This document shows, piece by piece, positions 24,593 through 37,130 of a stretch of DNA of 64,000 bases. The notes beneath the pieces are model-generated. The model made no database searches, was not told the origin of the DNA, and was given only the letters and a program-made list of their open reading frames with translations. The stretch is from the NCBI RefSeq assembly GCF_002019765.1, contig NZ_KV917380.1, forward strand, positions 3,955,836-4,019,835, given 5' to 3'. The number at the start of each line of letters is the position of its first letter. Positions within the stretch are counted from its first letter, which is position 1. Source of the stretch: Shouchella oshimensis. Lineage in GTDB: Bacteria; Bacillota; Bacilli; Bacillales; Bacillaceae_D. A program made the position numbers and the translations under genes.

Positions 24593-24933
24593 TTTCTTAC
24601 AAAGTATATTATGACTATCACGAGGGCACTAAAGCGCCTATATGGATCGTTTTAAATGTACGTAATCAAATAATCGACTGGGATCATAAAACACTTACAA
24701 TAGCTGTACAAGCTCCTTTTGATATGCATCCAGCAGAAGAATTTGATCAAGACGCCATGAATGTAACTATATTAATAGATGATTTACTTTTAACAACCTC
24801 TGAGAATGTGTTTGGAATTAACTTAACTAACGTTGAACATCGCTTGAATTTACACGGCGTTGATCGAACAGAGGTTGATAATTTCGTCATTCAAGTTGCA
24901 GATTTAGAAGATATGCTGCAATTCACTCTGTAA
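24589..24933 (+). CDS. Unknown 114-aa protein between immA and int
   Basis: Soluble, acidic (about 18 Asp/Glu), beta-rich sequence with aromatic residues at the start (YKVYYDYHEG) and no recognised motif. It is coupled to immA by an ATGA overlap and followed by int after a short gap, so it belongs to the immunity/integration unit. ICEBs1 has no gene at this place that I recall. A modulator of repressor cleavage or integration is possible but untested. Confidence 0.65.
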   Translation: MISYKVYYDYHEGTKAPIWIVLNVRNQIIDWDHKTLTIAVQAPFDMHPAEEFDQDAMNVTILIDDLLLTTSENVFGINLTNVEHRLNLHGVDRTEVDNFVIQVADLEDMLQFTL

Positions 24934-24957
24934 ATAACACATAACGGAGGTCTTAAG

Positions 24958-26073
24958 ATGAAAGGACACATACGTAAACGAGGAAATAAATATGTTATCG
25001 TTGTAGATTTAGAAAGAGATCATAACAACGAAAGACGTCAAAAATGGTTCTCAGGCTATGATACGAAGAAAGCAGCACAAAAAGACATGCCCCGCATACT
25101 TAATGAAATCAACACGGGAAATTTCATTGAACCCTCTAAAGAGTCTTTTGCTGCTTATTTAGAAAAGTGGATTCTAAATAAACGAAGTAGATTGAAAGCT
25201 TCTACCTTCCAAGTTTATAAAACCCACCTTCGTATCCATATCATACCTAAGCTTGGGAATTACAAGTTAGAAAAGCTTAATAGACTCCATCTTAAAACAT
25301 TCTTTTCTTATTTAGAGAATGATCTTGGATTAGCTCCCGCTACTATTAAAAAAGTTCATACCGTTATTAGCTCTGCTTTGTCAGAGGCTGTAGAAGATGG
25401 AATTGTTGGGAAGAACGTAGCAGCTGGTTTAAAAACTGCACGTATCGAACGAAAAGAAATTCATGTATGGGATGAAAAACAGCTTTTACAGTTTCTCAAT
25501 TCTAGTAAAAACGATCCTCTTTATATTGCTTTTCATTTAGCAGCTATGACAGGTATGCGTCGTAGTGAGGTTCTTGGACTTCGTTGGAAGGACGTCGACT
25601 TTGAAAATAGTCTATTACGCACAGTTGTCACACATACACCTTATGGGGCTTCAGATGGAAAAACAAAAGCTAGTTTTAATCGTACAATTGATTTAGATGA
25701 AGTAACTATTAATGAATTAAAAAAGCGGAAAGAACGGGTAGATTATGAGAAAAAACGAGCTGGAAGAGGATATAAAAATAATGATTTAGTTGTTTGCACT
25801 AGCCTAGGCACACATGTAACGCCTCGTAATTTGAACCGTAAATGGTATCAATTGAAAGAAGATGCGAATGTACCCTCTATTCGCTTTCACGATCTAAGGC
25901 ACACGCATGCTACCCTAATGCTCTTGCAAGGAATACCAGTTAAAGTAGTAGCTGAGAGATTAGGACATTCAAGTATTACGACGACTTTAGATACTTACAA
26001 TCATTTGTTACCTTCAATTCAGAGGGAAGCAATTGCGATGTTTAGTAAGAATTTATACAAGGAATTATACTAA
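24958..26073 (+). CDS. int: Tyrosine-recombinase integrase of the ICE
   Basis: Integrates and excises the element. 371 aa: N-terminal AP2-like arm-binding domain (MKGHIRKRGNKYVIVVDLER), a SAM-like core-binding domain (about residues 60-155) and a catalytic domain with Arg in TGMRRSEVLGLRW, HDLRHTHATLML (His-x-x-Arg), the second His in LGHSS, and the nucleophile Tyr in TLDTYNHL. Full length. GGAGG precedes the ATG. It is the last gene on this side, so the attachment site should lie within a few hundred bases downstream; I could not identify the direct repeat. Confidence 0.95.
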   Translation: MKGHIRKRGNKYVIVVDLERDHNNERRQKWFSGYDTKKAAQKDMPRILNEINTGNFIEPSKESFAAYLEKWILNKRSRLKASTFQVYKTHLRIHIIPKLGNYKLEKLNRLHLKTFFSYLENDLGLAPATIKKVHTVISSALSEAVEDGIVGKNVAAGLKTARIERKEIHVWDEKQLLQFLNSSKNDPLYIAFHLAAMTGMRRSEVLGLRWKDVDFENSLLRTVVTHTPYGASDGKTKASFNRTIDLDEVTINELKKRKERVDYEKKRAGRGYKNNDLVVCTSLGTHVTPRNLNRKWYQLKEDANVPSIRFHDLRHTHATLMLLQGIPVKVVAERLGHSSITTTLDTYNHLLPSIQREAIAMFSKNLYKELY

Positions 26074-26287
26074 ATTATTAATTGGGGAGAGTAATTAGAA
26101 ATATACTATTGCATTTGGGAATGCAGTCAATATAGCTTTTGCAAACACTGATCTTTTTAAATCTTTTATAAGTGAGAACTGGTCTTTAGATTCTCTTTAT
26201 ATCCATCTCTTAATTGAGACACAAAAAAATATATTGGTTTTTTAAATGACTAACGTGACGTTGATAAAAATGAAAGGCTTGGTAGTG

Positions 26288-26317
26288 GTTAAACCAATAT
26301 TGGCTTAACTTTTTTTC
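26288..26317 (+). terminator. Terminator downstream of int
   Basis: GTTAA-a-CCAA / TTGG-c-TTAAC stem with a two-base loop, then seven or more Ts. It is oriented to end the immR-immA-int transcript about 215 bases after the int stop. Confidence 0.7.
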
Positions 26318-26529
26318 CTTAGTGCCTGAAGAGATAAATATTTTTTTTGGTGGAATGTCTTAGTAATAATAAAGCAATTTATTATTTAGGTGAGCATGGT
26401 TTACATGCTCCTTTTCTATATTTCACTTTATACCTTACCATTTCACCGCAAGATTATTTATATCAATTTGTTTCTCTTCAATTTCATGCCATTAGTATTC
26501 ATGATCTAATAAGGAGCTTGCCATAAGAT

Positions 26530-26588
26530 GTACTCTCCTTTATAGCCAATAAGGTTACGGAGCAACAGGTCTATAAAAAAGGGAGTAC
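26530..26588. repeat. Near-perfect inverted repeat
   Basis: Arm GTACTC-t-CC-TTTATAG (26530-26545) pairs with CTATAAAAAAGGGAGTAC (26571-26588) around a 25-base centre containing GGTTACGGAGCAACAGG. It could be a structured RNA, a small transposon remnant or a recombination site. Confidence 0.5.
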
Positions 26589-26725
26589 CCCTCCAGTATT
26601 TTATGGTTTTTCGTCAATTATCACTATATAAGATTTTTTGGGAGGGGACTTCTTGTTTAACTCTTGTTATCCTTATCACGCAAGGGGTTAGAATTTTGAT
26701 ATTCACTCACTTAACAAGTTATGGG

Positions 26726-27955
26726 TTAACTTGTTACTTCAGCAGCATGGGATTCTGTAACATAACCTTCTTTGCCTGAACCAATCCCAACAATAAACAA
26801 AACAATAGATATAAGAATAAGTAAAAGGAGCGGAGCCGTCCAACCATCAGTCATGTCATGTAAAGCTCCAACTAGTACTGGACCGACTGCTGCTAATAAA
26901 TAACCGAAAGATTGAGCCATGCCAGATAACTCTGCTGCTTCCTTTCCATTTTTTGATCTCAGTGTAAAAAACATCATAGAAAGACTGAACGCACTTCCGC
27001 TGGCAATACCCAAAAGGATTGCCCAAAATGGAAACAATGTGGAGCTTCCTTGTAATAACCCTGCAAATCCAATTAAGAATAGAGAAGCTGTTACAATACT
27101 TAAAACGACTTGGTTTTTCATTTTTCCTGCAATAACCGGTACAATAAAAGTAACTGGAATGACTGCAAACTGCATTAAAAATACTATCCATCCAGCAGTA
27201 TTTGAATTATAACCATTCGAGTTTAAAATATCTGGTAACCATGTTATTAATGTATAAAACATTAATGATTGTCCTCCCATAAATATTGTAATCTTCCATG
27301 CGAGTGGAGAACGCCATAAACTGTTTTTCTTCTCTATTTTCACATTTATTTTTTCATTTTTATTATTCTTACGAAGTTGTGGTAGCCAAATAATTAAAGA
27401 AACGAAGGTTAGTATTCCCCATATACCTAATGCACCTTGCCATCCAAAATTACCAATAGATGAAATATGAACACTAATTCCTGATCCGAGAGCACCGAAT
27501 AAATTCATGAATATCGCATATATACCAGTCATTAAACCAATTTTTAAGGGGAAGTTCATTTTTACAATTCCAGGAATCAGGACATTACCGAAAGCAATTG
27601 CCAATCCAATTAAAATTGTACCAGCAAATAAAAAAAGACTGCCTGAAAATGAGCGAATCACAATCCCAATAATAAGTAATATTAAGGATAATGCAATTGT
27701 TAATTCCATACCGATCCAATTGGCTATTTTAGGAGCAAATGGTGAGAGTAAAGCAAATGCAAGTAATGGCAATGTTGTAATCGTACCTATCAAAGCATTA
27801 CTAATACCTAAATCATCACGTATTAAGGGAATTAAAGCACCAGCAGAAGTTAATGGTACTCTTAAGTTAGACCCTACTAAGACTATGCCGACCAGCAATA
27901 ATAGACCGTATTTTTTATTATTATTTATAGTTGCTGAAAGTGTTCCATCACTCAT
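26726..27955 (-). CDS. MFS transporter, CynX/NimT family
   Basis: 409-aa major-facilitator protein with about 12 membrane segments. The N-terminal GIVLVGSNLRVPLTSAGALI stretch and the long AFALLSPFAPKIA loop are typical of the CynX/NimT group (cyanate or 2-nitroimidazole transporters, usually of unknown substrate in Bacillus). A break with a basic linker (residues about 195-215, NNKNEKINVKIEKKN) separates the two six-helix halves. It overlaps the regulator gene upstream by eight bases, so the two form one operon. Substrate unknown. Confidence 0.82.
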   Translation of the reverse strand: MSDGTLSATINNNKKYGLLLLVGIVLVGSNLRVPLTSAGALIPLIRDDLGISNALIGTITTLPLLAFALLSPFAPKIANWIGMELTIALSLILLIIGIVIRSFSGSLFLFAGTILIGLAIAFGNVLIPGIVKMNFPLKIGLMTGIYAIFMNLFGALGSGISVHISSIGNFGWQGALGIWGILTFVSLIIWLPQLRKNNKNEKINVKIEKKNSLWRSPLAWKITIFMGGQSLMFYTLITWLPDILNSNGYNSNTAGWIVFLMQFAVIPVTFIVPVIAGKMKNQVVLSIVTASLFLIGFAGLLQGSSTLFPFWAILLGIASGSAFSLSMMFFTLRSKNGKEAAELSGMAQSFGYLLAAVGPVLVGALHDMTDGWTAPLLLLILISIVLFIVGIGSGKEGYVTESHAAEVTS

Positions 27956-28652
27956 GTTGTTGTTTCTCCTCTATCATTTCAACGATCTCTTGTCTTAATA
28001 TTTCCATATAATTTTCTACATATGCGGCAGCAGCCACTTTATCCTGATTACGTATCGCTTTAAATAATTCAATGTGCAGTTCTTCCTCGTATTTGTATGG
28101 GACATTCATTTTCATTAAATCTTGAACAAAACTATAAATTATTTCTACTAGTGGCTCATATAAGTCTATTAAAAGTTGGTTATTAGAAGATGATACAACA
28201 GCTTGGTGAAAGCGAATATCTAATTCAATAAGCGATTCATAATCGTTATTTTTAACAGCTTGTTGAGATTCTTGAATATAACCTTCTAATTTTAATAAAT
28301 CTGCTTCTGTTCTATTGTCTGAAGCCAATTGAGCAGCCTGTTTTTCTAAAGCTAAACGAACATCAAGTATCTCCATTAATTCAGATTTTTTCACATAGCG
28401 TTTTAAAGCAGCTTCAAGAGCATTAGTAGAATGTACAACTGTTCCACTCCCTTGTTTTGTTTCAAGTAAACCCGCGTGAACTAGAGCACGAATGGCTTCT
28501 CGTAGAGTATTACGACTCACACCAAATTGTTCCATAAGTTCCATTTCCGGTGGAAGTCTGTCTCCTACTTTCCAATGCTCAGATTTAATTAATTGTTCAA
28601 TCTGGTTAGCAACCTGTTCTACAAGATTTATTCGGTTTGTTTTCTTAATCAT
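27948..28652 (-). CDS. GntR-family regulator (FadR subfamily)
   Basis: 234 aa. N-terminal winged helix (VEQVANQIEQLIKSEHWKVG, RLPPEMELMEQFGVSRNTLR, TKQGSGTVV) and a C-terminal all-helical FCD ligand domain from about residue 90 with the metal-site residues DVR, DIRFHQAV and a late His (ELHIELFKAI). It lies immediately upstream of and overlaps the MFS gene, so it probably regulates that transporter in response to a small carboxylate-type ligand (inference). The ATG at 28652 follows an AAGGGGA site. Confidence 0.85.
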   Translation of the reverse strand: MIKKTNRINLVEQVANQIEQLIKSEHWKVGDRLPPEMELMEQFGVSRNTLREAIRALVHAGLLETKQGSGTVVHSTNALEAALKRYVKKSELMEILDVRLALEKQAAQLASDNRTEADLLKLEGYIQESQQAVKNNDYESLIELDIRFHQAVVSSSNNQLLIDLYEPLVEIIYSFVQDLMKMNVPYKYEEELHIELFKAIRNQDKVAAAAYVENYMEILRQEIVEMIEEKQQHE

Positions 28653-28986
28653 AATTAAATCCCCTTTTAATTTGTAGGATGAATGGTATATAGGATATAT
28701 TATCTTTTATAAATAGAATTGTCAACGTTATTTACCTCATCACTATAAAATTAAGATAATTGAACAAATAGAAAAACAAAAAACCTAACCCGAGAAGAAA
28801 TAACCAAGGGCTTCTCCTCACCGAGAGATCTCAATGTATGCAAAATAGTATTAATATAAATCCCATAAACAGTTTTATAGTGGCAATATTCGATTAATAA
28901 GACGAATAATTAATGAACTAAAAGAAGAAATAAATTACCAATAGTAAAGTAGACTACATTTCCCTTTTAACGCTTTAACAAGATAA
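28653..28986. other. Intergenic region left of the rRNA operon
   Basis: Promoter side of the GntR gene plus about 250 bases without a gene. A GAGAAG...CTTCTC stem and a GAGAtcTCTC dyad lie at about 28790-28835. A short start-less frame at about 28870-28941 is not convincing as a gene. Confidence 0.3.
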
Positions 28987-29017
28987 AGGTTTGCGATTTG
29001 TTTGCAAACCTCTTTTT
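28987..29017 (+). terminator. Plus-oriented hairpin with T-run
   Basis: AGGTTTGC / GCAAACCT stem with a nine-base loop, then TCTTTTT. No plus-strand gene ends nearby, so it may protect against transcription entering the rRNA operon from the left. Its GCGATTTG-TTTGCAAA core resembles the repeats at 5688 and 6843. Confidence 0.5.
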
Positions 29018-29021
29018 AAAC

Positions 29022-29056
29022 AAAAAAATAAGCCTCTCCATCATCGGAGAAACCTT
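29022..29056 (-). terminator. Terminator of the rRNA-tRNA operon
   Basis: Minus-strand AAGGTTTCTCC / GGAGAGGCTT stem with a six-base loop followed by seven Ts, 23 bases after tRNA-Thr. Confidence 0.8.
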
Positions 29057-29078
29057 AATGTACCAGTACTTATACGAA

Positions 29079-29151
29079 AGCTTCCAAGCGGACTTGAACC
29101 GCTGACCCCCACCTTACCATGGTGGTGCTCTACCGGCTGAGCTATGGAAGC
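29079..29151 (-). tRNA. tRNA-Thr (GGT)
   Basis: Cloverleaf with acceptor GCTTCCA/TGGAAGC, D-loop AGCCGGTAGA, anticodon loop ATGGTAA (anticodon GGT) between CCACC/GGTGG, and T-arm AGCGG-TTCAAGT-CCGCT. The CCA end is not encoded. It is the last gene of the rRNA operon. Confidence 0.95.
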
Positions 29152-29158
29152 AAAAAAA

Positions 29159-29233
29159 TGGCTCCACAGGCAGGATTCGAACCTGCGACCGATCGGTTAA
29201 CAGCCGATAGCTCTACCACTGAGCTACTGTGGA
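29159..29233 (-). tRNA. tRNA-Asn (GTT)
   Basis: Acceptor TCCACAG/CTGTGGA, D-loop with AGTGGTAGA, anticodon loop CTGTTAA (anticodon GTT) and T-arm GCAGG-TTCGAAT-CCTGC, with an encoded GCCA end. It lies between 5S rRNA and tRNA-Thr. Confidence 0.95.
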
Positions 29234-29251
29234 ACGCAAAAAAATATGTAA

Positions 29252-29368
29252 GCCTGGCAACGTCCTACTCTCACAGGGGGAAGCCCCCAACTACCATCGG
29301 CGCAAAAGAGCTTAACGACCGTGTTCGGCATGGGAACGGGTGTGACCTCTTTGCTATTGCCACCAGAC
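29252..29368 (-). rRNA. rrf: 5S ribosomal RNA
   Basis: About 117 bases. It begins GTCTGGTGGCAATAGC on the minus strand, has the conserved CCCGTTCCCATGCCGAACAC block, and ends GGACGTTGCCAGGC, which pairs with the 5' end. Confidence 0.95.
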
Positions 29369-29531
29369 TTATTTTGACGTCAGATCAACGGTGAATCTCT
29401 TCGTCCTATTTGTGTCTTTCTGTCAGTCACGTACGCAAGTACGCTCCTTCCTTCAAGCACTTCTAGTCCTCGATCTTCTTGTTGCTCTTTGTCAAAGGAA
29501 TGAAATCCTTCTTGTTAAAAAGAATCGGTGA

Positions 29532-29552
29532 TTCTTTCAAAACTAAATCATA
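29532..29552 (-). other. 3' arm of the 23S precursor processing stem
   Basis: This sequence just after 23S (TATGATTTAGTTTTGAAAG on the minus strand) is complementary, with one mismatch, to the block at about 32624-32643 just before 23S. The two arms would close the precursor stem used for 23S maturation. Confidence 0.6.
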
Positions 29553-29579
29553 TCATCATACTCAAACTCAAGAAATTTA

Positions 29580-34366
<4,787 letters not shown>

Positions 34367-34452
34367 AGTGTTTGACTTGCTCATTTGCACAATTTAAAGC
34401 TGTGTCTAACTTCATTGACGAGATACCTTGTATCTCTTTTTACGCTTGGCTT

Positions 34453-34473
34453 TTGTTCAGTTTTCAAAGAACT
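34453..34473 (-). promoter_or_regulatory. rrn leader boxA-type antitermination/processing motif
   Basis: AGTTCTTTGAAAACTGAACAA on the minus strand, about 90 bases before 16S, matches the TTTGAAAACT leader motif common to Bacillus rrn operons. A related block recurs before 23S. Confidence 0.55.
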
Positions 34474-34508
34474 CGTTTGCGCCTCAATCTCTCTTGGCGA
34501 CTCTTAGT

Positions 34509-34537
34509 ACTTTACACGACCGCAAGCGAAAAGTCAA
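34509..34537 (-). promoter_or_regulatory. rRNA operon promoter
   Basis: TTGACT (34537-34532) and TAAAGT (34514-34509) with a 17-base spacer on the minus strand, about 140 bases before 16S. An A/T-rich stretch upstream could act as an UP element. A second upstream promoter was not resolved. Confidence 0.75.
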
Positions 34538-34633
34538 ATCTTTTTTTGAAAAAGTTTTTTTGTTTTTTCTAGAAGATATTGGTTTCTCTAACGCGGTATT
34601 GACTACTATATCATCAATAATCTACAAAATCAA

Positions 34634-34873
34634 CTACATTTGGTTATTTTTTTTCATGACATGATTCAACTGAATAACGTATTCTTTTTGATCACACGGT
34701 AAAGCAACGCGTTTATATAAATTCAGGACAATTTCATATTTCTCAACCATTAACTGTTTAACAACCCGATCAATTCGATCATCCGTTAAATCAAGAAGCA
34801 ATTCTTCTAGTTCTCTTTTTAATATGTACTCAAGTTCCTTTGTTTCTTTCTCTGAAATCAGTAATCCTCTCAT
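34634..34873 (-). CDS. 79-aa protein of unknown function between rrn and pdaB
   Basis: Small helical acidic protein (KETKELEYILKRELEELLLD, RVVKQLMVEKYEIVLNLYKR) with AGGAGG before its ATG, divergent from pdaB. No membrane segment or motif. Its good ribosome site and clean codon use support a real gene. Function unknown. Confidence 0.6.
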   Translation of the reverse strand: MRGLLISEKETKELEYILKRELEELLLDLTDDRIDRVVKQLMVEKYEIVLNLYKRVALPCDQKEYVIQLNHVMKKNNQM

Positions 34874-34934
34874 GGCGTTCCTCCTATCACTCTAATACCT
34901 AATAAAATAGTCTTTTCAAACCGTAGCAATTTTA

Positions 34935-34964
34935 TTCATAATTTTTTTTTGACAGACATATCTT
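34935..34964 (+). promoter_or_regulatory. Possible sporulation-sigma promoter of pdaB
   Basis: TTCATA and CATATCT lie 16 bases apart, about 35 bases before pdaB, loosely resembling SigG/SigE boxes. PdaB expression in B. subtilis is sporulation-controlled. The match is weak. Confidence 0.25.
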
Positions 34965-34999
34965 TTCTATAAGAGGACGAGTTTAAAGGAGCGAATGCA

Positions 35000-35761
35000 G
35001 TGAAAGGTATTTGGGTCATTAACTTAACGAAGTGGAAGCCGGTTTTGTTTATTTGCGTAGCGGCTTTATTTGTAGCAAGTTGGCTAGTTATACAGCGGGA
35101 TTATGTTCCTGTGTTTTCAACACCAGATGGCCCTCAAGCATTTTATAAAGCGGAGGATAGTGACCAAAAGGTCGCTCTTACTTTCAATATCAGTTGGGGG
35201 GAGCATAATGTTTCACCAATCGTAGACATTCTTGAGCAGGAGAATGTTGAGCATGCAACCTTCTTTCTGTTAGCGTCTTGGGCAGAGACGTATCCAAATT
35301 TAGTGAAAGAAATTGCCGATGCAGGTTACACCATCGGTAGCCATGGCTATCAATATAAGAATTATACGTCGTTAAACGAGGATCAAGTGGTTCAAGATAT
35401 GAGAAGAAGTAAACAAGTACTGGAAGAAATAACAGGAGAAGTTCCAACCTTATTACGACCACCGAATGGGGCATTTTCAAAACAAACGTTGCAACTTGCA
35501 GAAGAACAAAATCTTGATATTATTCATTGGAGCATTAATTCTTACGACTATGAAAATCCAGGTACAGAAGCGATTATTAAAAACAGTACCGATCAAACCG
35601 GTTCAGGAGATGTGTTATTGTTCCATGCGTCTGATACGGTAAAACAAACAGCTGCCGCTTTGCCAAACGTGTTGAAAGAGTTAAAACGGGAAGGCTTCAA
35701 ATTTTCAAGCATCGAAGAGTTAATGTCGAACACAGATGCTGATAACACCGAAGTAGAATAG
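35000..35761 (+). CDS. pdaB: PdaB, sporulation polysaccharide deacetylase-like protein
   Basis: 253 aa, NodB-fold protein needed for stable spores in B. subtilis. One N-terminal anchor (about residues 15-32) is followed by the deacetylase domain. The usual TFDD motif is TFNISWG here, the PdaB form; the His motif GSHGYQYKNY and the RPPNGAFSK stretch are present. Start is GTG 35000 after AAAGGAG; the ATG five bases earlier is closed by a stop. Next to kbaA and gerD, as in B. subtilis. Confidence 0.92.
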   Translation: MKGIWVINLTKWKPVLFICVAALFVASWLVIQRDYVPVFSTPDGPQAFYKAEDSDQKVALTFNISWGEHNVSPIVDILEQENVEHATFFLLASWAETYPNLVKEIADAGYTIGSHGYQYKNYTSLNEDQVVQDMRRSKQVLEEITGEVPTLLRPPNGAFSKQTLQLAEEQNLDIIHWSINSYDYENPGTEAIIKNSTDQTGSGDVLLFHASDTVKQTAAALPNVLKELKREGFKFSSIEELMSNTDADNTEVE

Positions 35762-35771
35762 AAATTATAAA

Positions 35772-35801
35772 ACCTGATCTGTAAAAAGATCAGGTTTTTT
35801 T
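35772..35801 (+). terminator. Terminator between pdaB and kbaA
   Basis: ACCTGATC / GATCAGGT stem with an eight-base loop, then seven Ts on the plus strand. The kbaA stop lies in the stem, so it serves both converging genes. Confidence 0.8.
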
Positions 35802-36389
35802 ATGTAGCCGATGCAAGAGAAGCAGTTGATACGTGTTCCCTACCAATAGAGGTGTAAGGTATAAAATAAGCCAATTGGGATCATCTGCAACGATAGCCGG
35901 TATCCATTCAATCGTTGTAATGACAAACATAAAGAATAGCGCAGGTACAAACGCTCCTTTATTCGTTTCTCTTGCTTTAATTGTTGCAATGATAACTGCA
36001 TAAAGAAAAAGAGCCGTCGGGATAATAAAATACCCCCAGAAAGAATTGTTTTCGCCAAACGCGATATAGCGAAAATAAACTAAGTCAAAAAAGACGAACG
36101 CAATCAGTATCCACTGGATGCGGTTCCATAATTTATGCGATCGAGACAAACCAAGACCAAAACGATGTATAAATAAATATGCAAAAAAGCCCATTTGCGA
36201 TACAAGTGTAAATGCAGCACTAATGCCAAGCATCCAAACAAGTCCAATCAAAAAATTCTCAGCACCATCACCGAGATACCGGTCTAGATTCGTCAAAACG
36301 CCAACAATCCCGCCGGATAAACTTCCAAGAAGCAACGTCGACCAAAATATAAAAACAACTTTCCTGCTGTTCACGAGCAAATCCCCCAT
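35790..36389 (-). CDS. kbaA: KbaA, KinB-signalling activation protein
   Basis: 199-aa polytopic membrane protein with about six membrane segments, the same length as B. subtilis KbaA, which is needed to activate the sporulation kinase KinB. Recognised by sequence style (SSGGIVGVLTNLDRYL-like start, FGLGLSRSHKLWNRIQW loop) and by its place between gerD and pdaB. It is divergent from gerD and convergent with pdaB. Confidence 0.9.
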   Translation of the reverse strand: MGDLLVNSRKVVFIFWSTLLLGSLSGGIVGVLTNLDRYLGDGAENFLIGLVWMLGISAAFTLVSQMGFFAYLFIHRFGLGLSRSHKLWNRIQWILIAFVFFDLVYFRYIAFGENNSFWGYFIIPTALFLYAVIIATIKARETNKGAFVPALFFMFVITTIEWIPAIVADDPNWLILYLTPLLVGNTYQLLLLHRLHKKT

Positions 36390-36508
36390 TTTTAGAATCC
36401 ACTATTAATTGTAGCAACCTTAGTAAAGAAACACCAGCTTGTTTATGCATATTTTCTTAAGCACGGCAAACACTAAAAGCAAATTCAAGACAGAAAGGAT
36501 TCCACATT

Positions 36509-37093
36509 ATGCGTATGAAGAACTATACGTTTGCCATAATCATATCTATATCCTTCCTATTCGTTACGCTAAGTGGCTGTGCCCAAACAGAAGCACAACA
36601 GAACACCGATTACGAAGGTACGAAAAAAATGGTAATTGATCTATTGAAAACAGACGAAGGAAAAAAAGCGTTACACGAGTTAATTGCAGAAGAAGATATG
36701 CGAGAAGAAATCGTCATGGATAGTGCTTTCGTTAAAGAAACCATTCAAGACACATTAACATCTGATGAAGGCAAAAAGTATTGGCAAGAAGTCATGAAAG
36801 ACCCTGAATTTGCAAAAGCTTTTGCAGAAAGTATGCAAGGGGAAAATGAGAAAATCCTTAAATCATTAATGAAAGACCCTGACTATCAACAAATGATGAT
36901 GGATATACTCAAAGATCCACAAATGGGTGAGCAAGCGTTGGAACTAATGAAATCAAAAGAATACCGCGAACAAATTATGGGGATTATGAGTGAAGCGTTA
37001 GAGAGTCCTTATTTTGCAGCGAAAATGGCAGGTCTAATGAATGAAGCCATTGAGAAGCAGAGTAAAGACTCAGAAGATAATTCAAACGAATAA
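36509..37093 (+). CDS. gerD: GerD spore germination lipoprotein
   Basis: 194 aa. Lipoprotein signal ending in TLSGC, then an acidic helical domain with repeated KDPxxxxxM-type segments (MKDPEFAKAF, MKDPDYQQMM, LKDPQMGEQA). GerD gathers germination receptors in the inner spore membrane. GAAAGG ribosome site. A possible SigG promoter (GCATA ... CACTA) lies about 50 bases upstream, weakly supported. Ends in a strong bidirectional terminator facing salA. Confidence 0.93.
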   Translation: MRMKNYTFAIIISISFLFVTLSGCAQTEAQQNTDYEGTKKMVIDLLKTDEGKKALHELIAEEDMREEIVMDSAFVKETIQDTLTSDEGKKYWQEVMKDPEFAKAFAESMQGENEKILKSLMKDPDYQQMMMDILKDPQMGEQALELMKSKEYREQIMGIMSEALESPYFAAKMAGLMNEAIEKQSKDSEDNSNE

Positions 37094-37130
37094 GAGACTG
37101 AACCCCCTCGGGCTCAGTCTCTTATTTTTT
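37090..37130. terminator. Bidirectional terminator between gerD and salA
   Basis: AATAAGAGACTGA ... TCAGTCTCTTATT stem with an inner CCC/GGG pairing and T-runs on both strands. Confidence 0.85.

Larger units (their letters stand above)
26074..26725 (+). other. Region between int and the MFS gene; expected attachment end
   Basis: About 650 bases without an intact gene. A start-less plus-strand frame at 26099-26245 (FGNAVNIAFANTDLFKSFIS and on) may be a gene scrap. It also contains a terminator (26288-26317), a second hairpin GAGCATG/CATGCTC (26392-26410) and a large inverted repeat (26530-26588). The ICE end probably lies here, but no matching copy was found near 9 kb. Confidence 0.35.

Noticed and set aside
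9000-26700. Direct repeats marking attL/attR of the ICE
   Set aside because: No convincing identical repeat of 15 bases or more was found by eye between the two expected ends, so no attachment sites are annotated.
28870-28941. Short plus frame ending ELKEEINYQ
   Set aside because: No start codon, no ribosome site and very short; not enough to call even a remnant.
35000-35761. Non-canonical deacetylase motif (TFNISWG instead of TFDD) as a novel change
   Set aside because: This is the known form in PdaB proteins, not a peculiarity of this genome.
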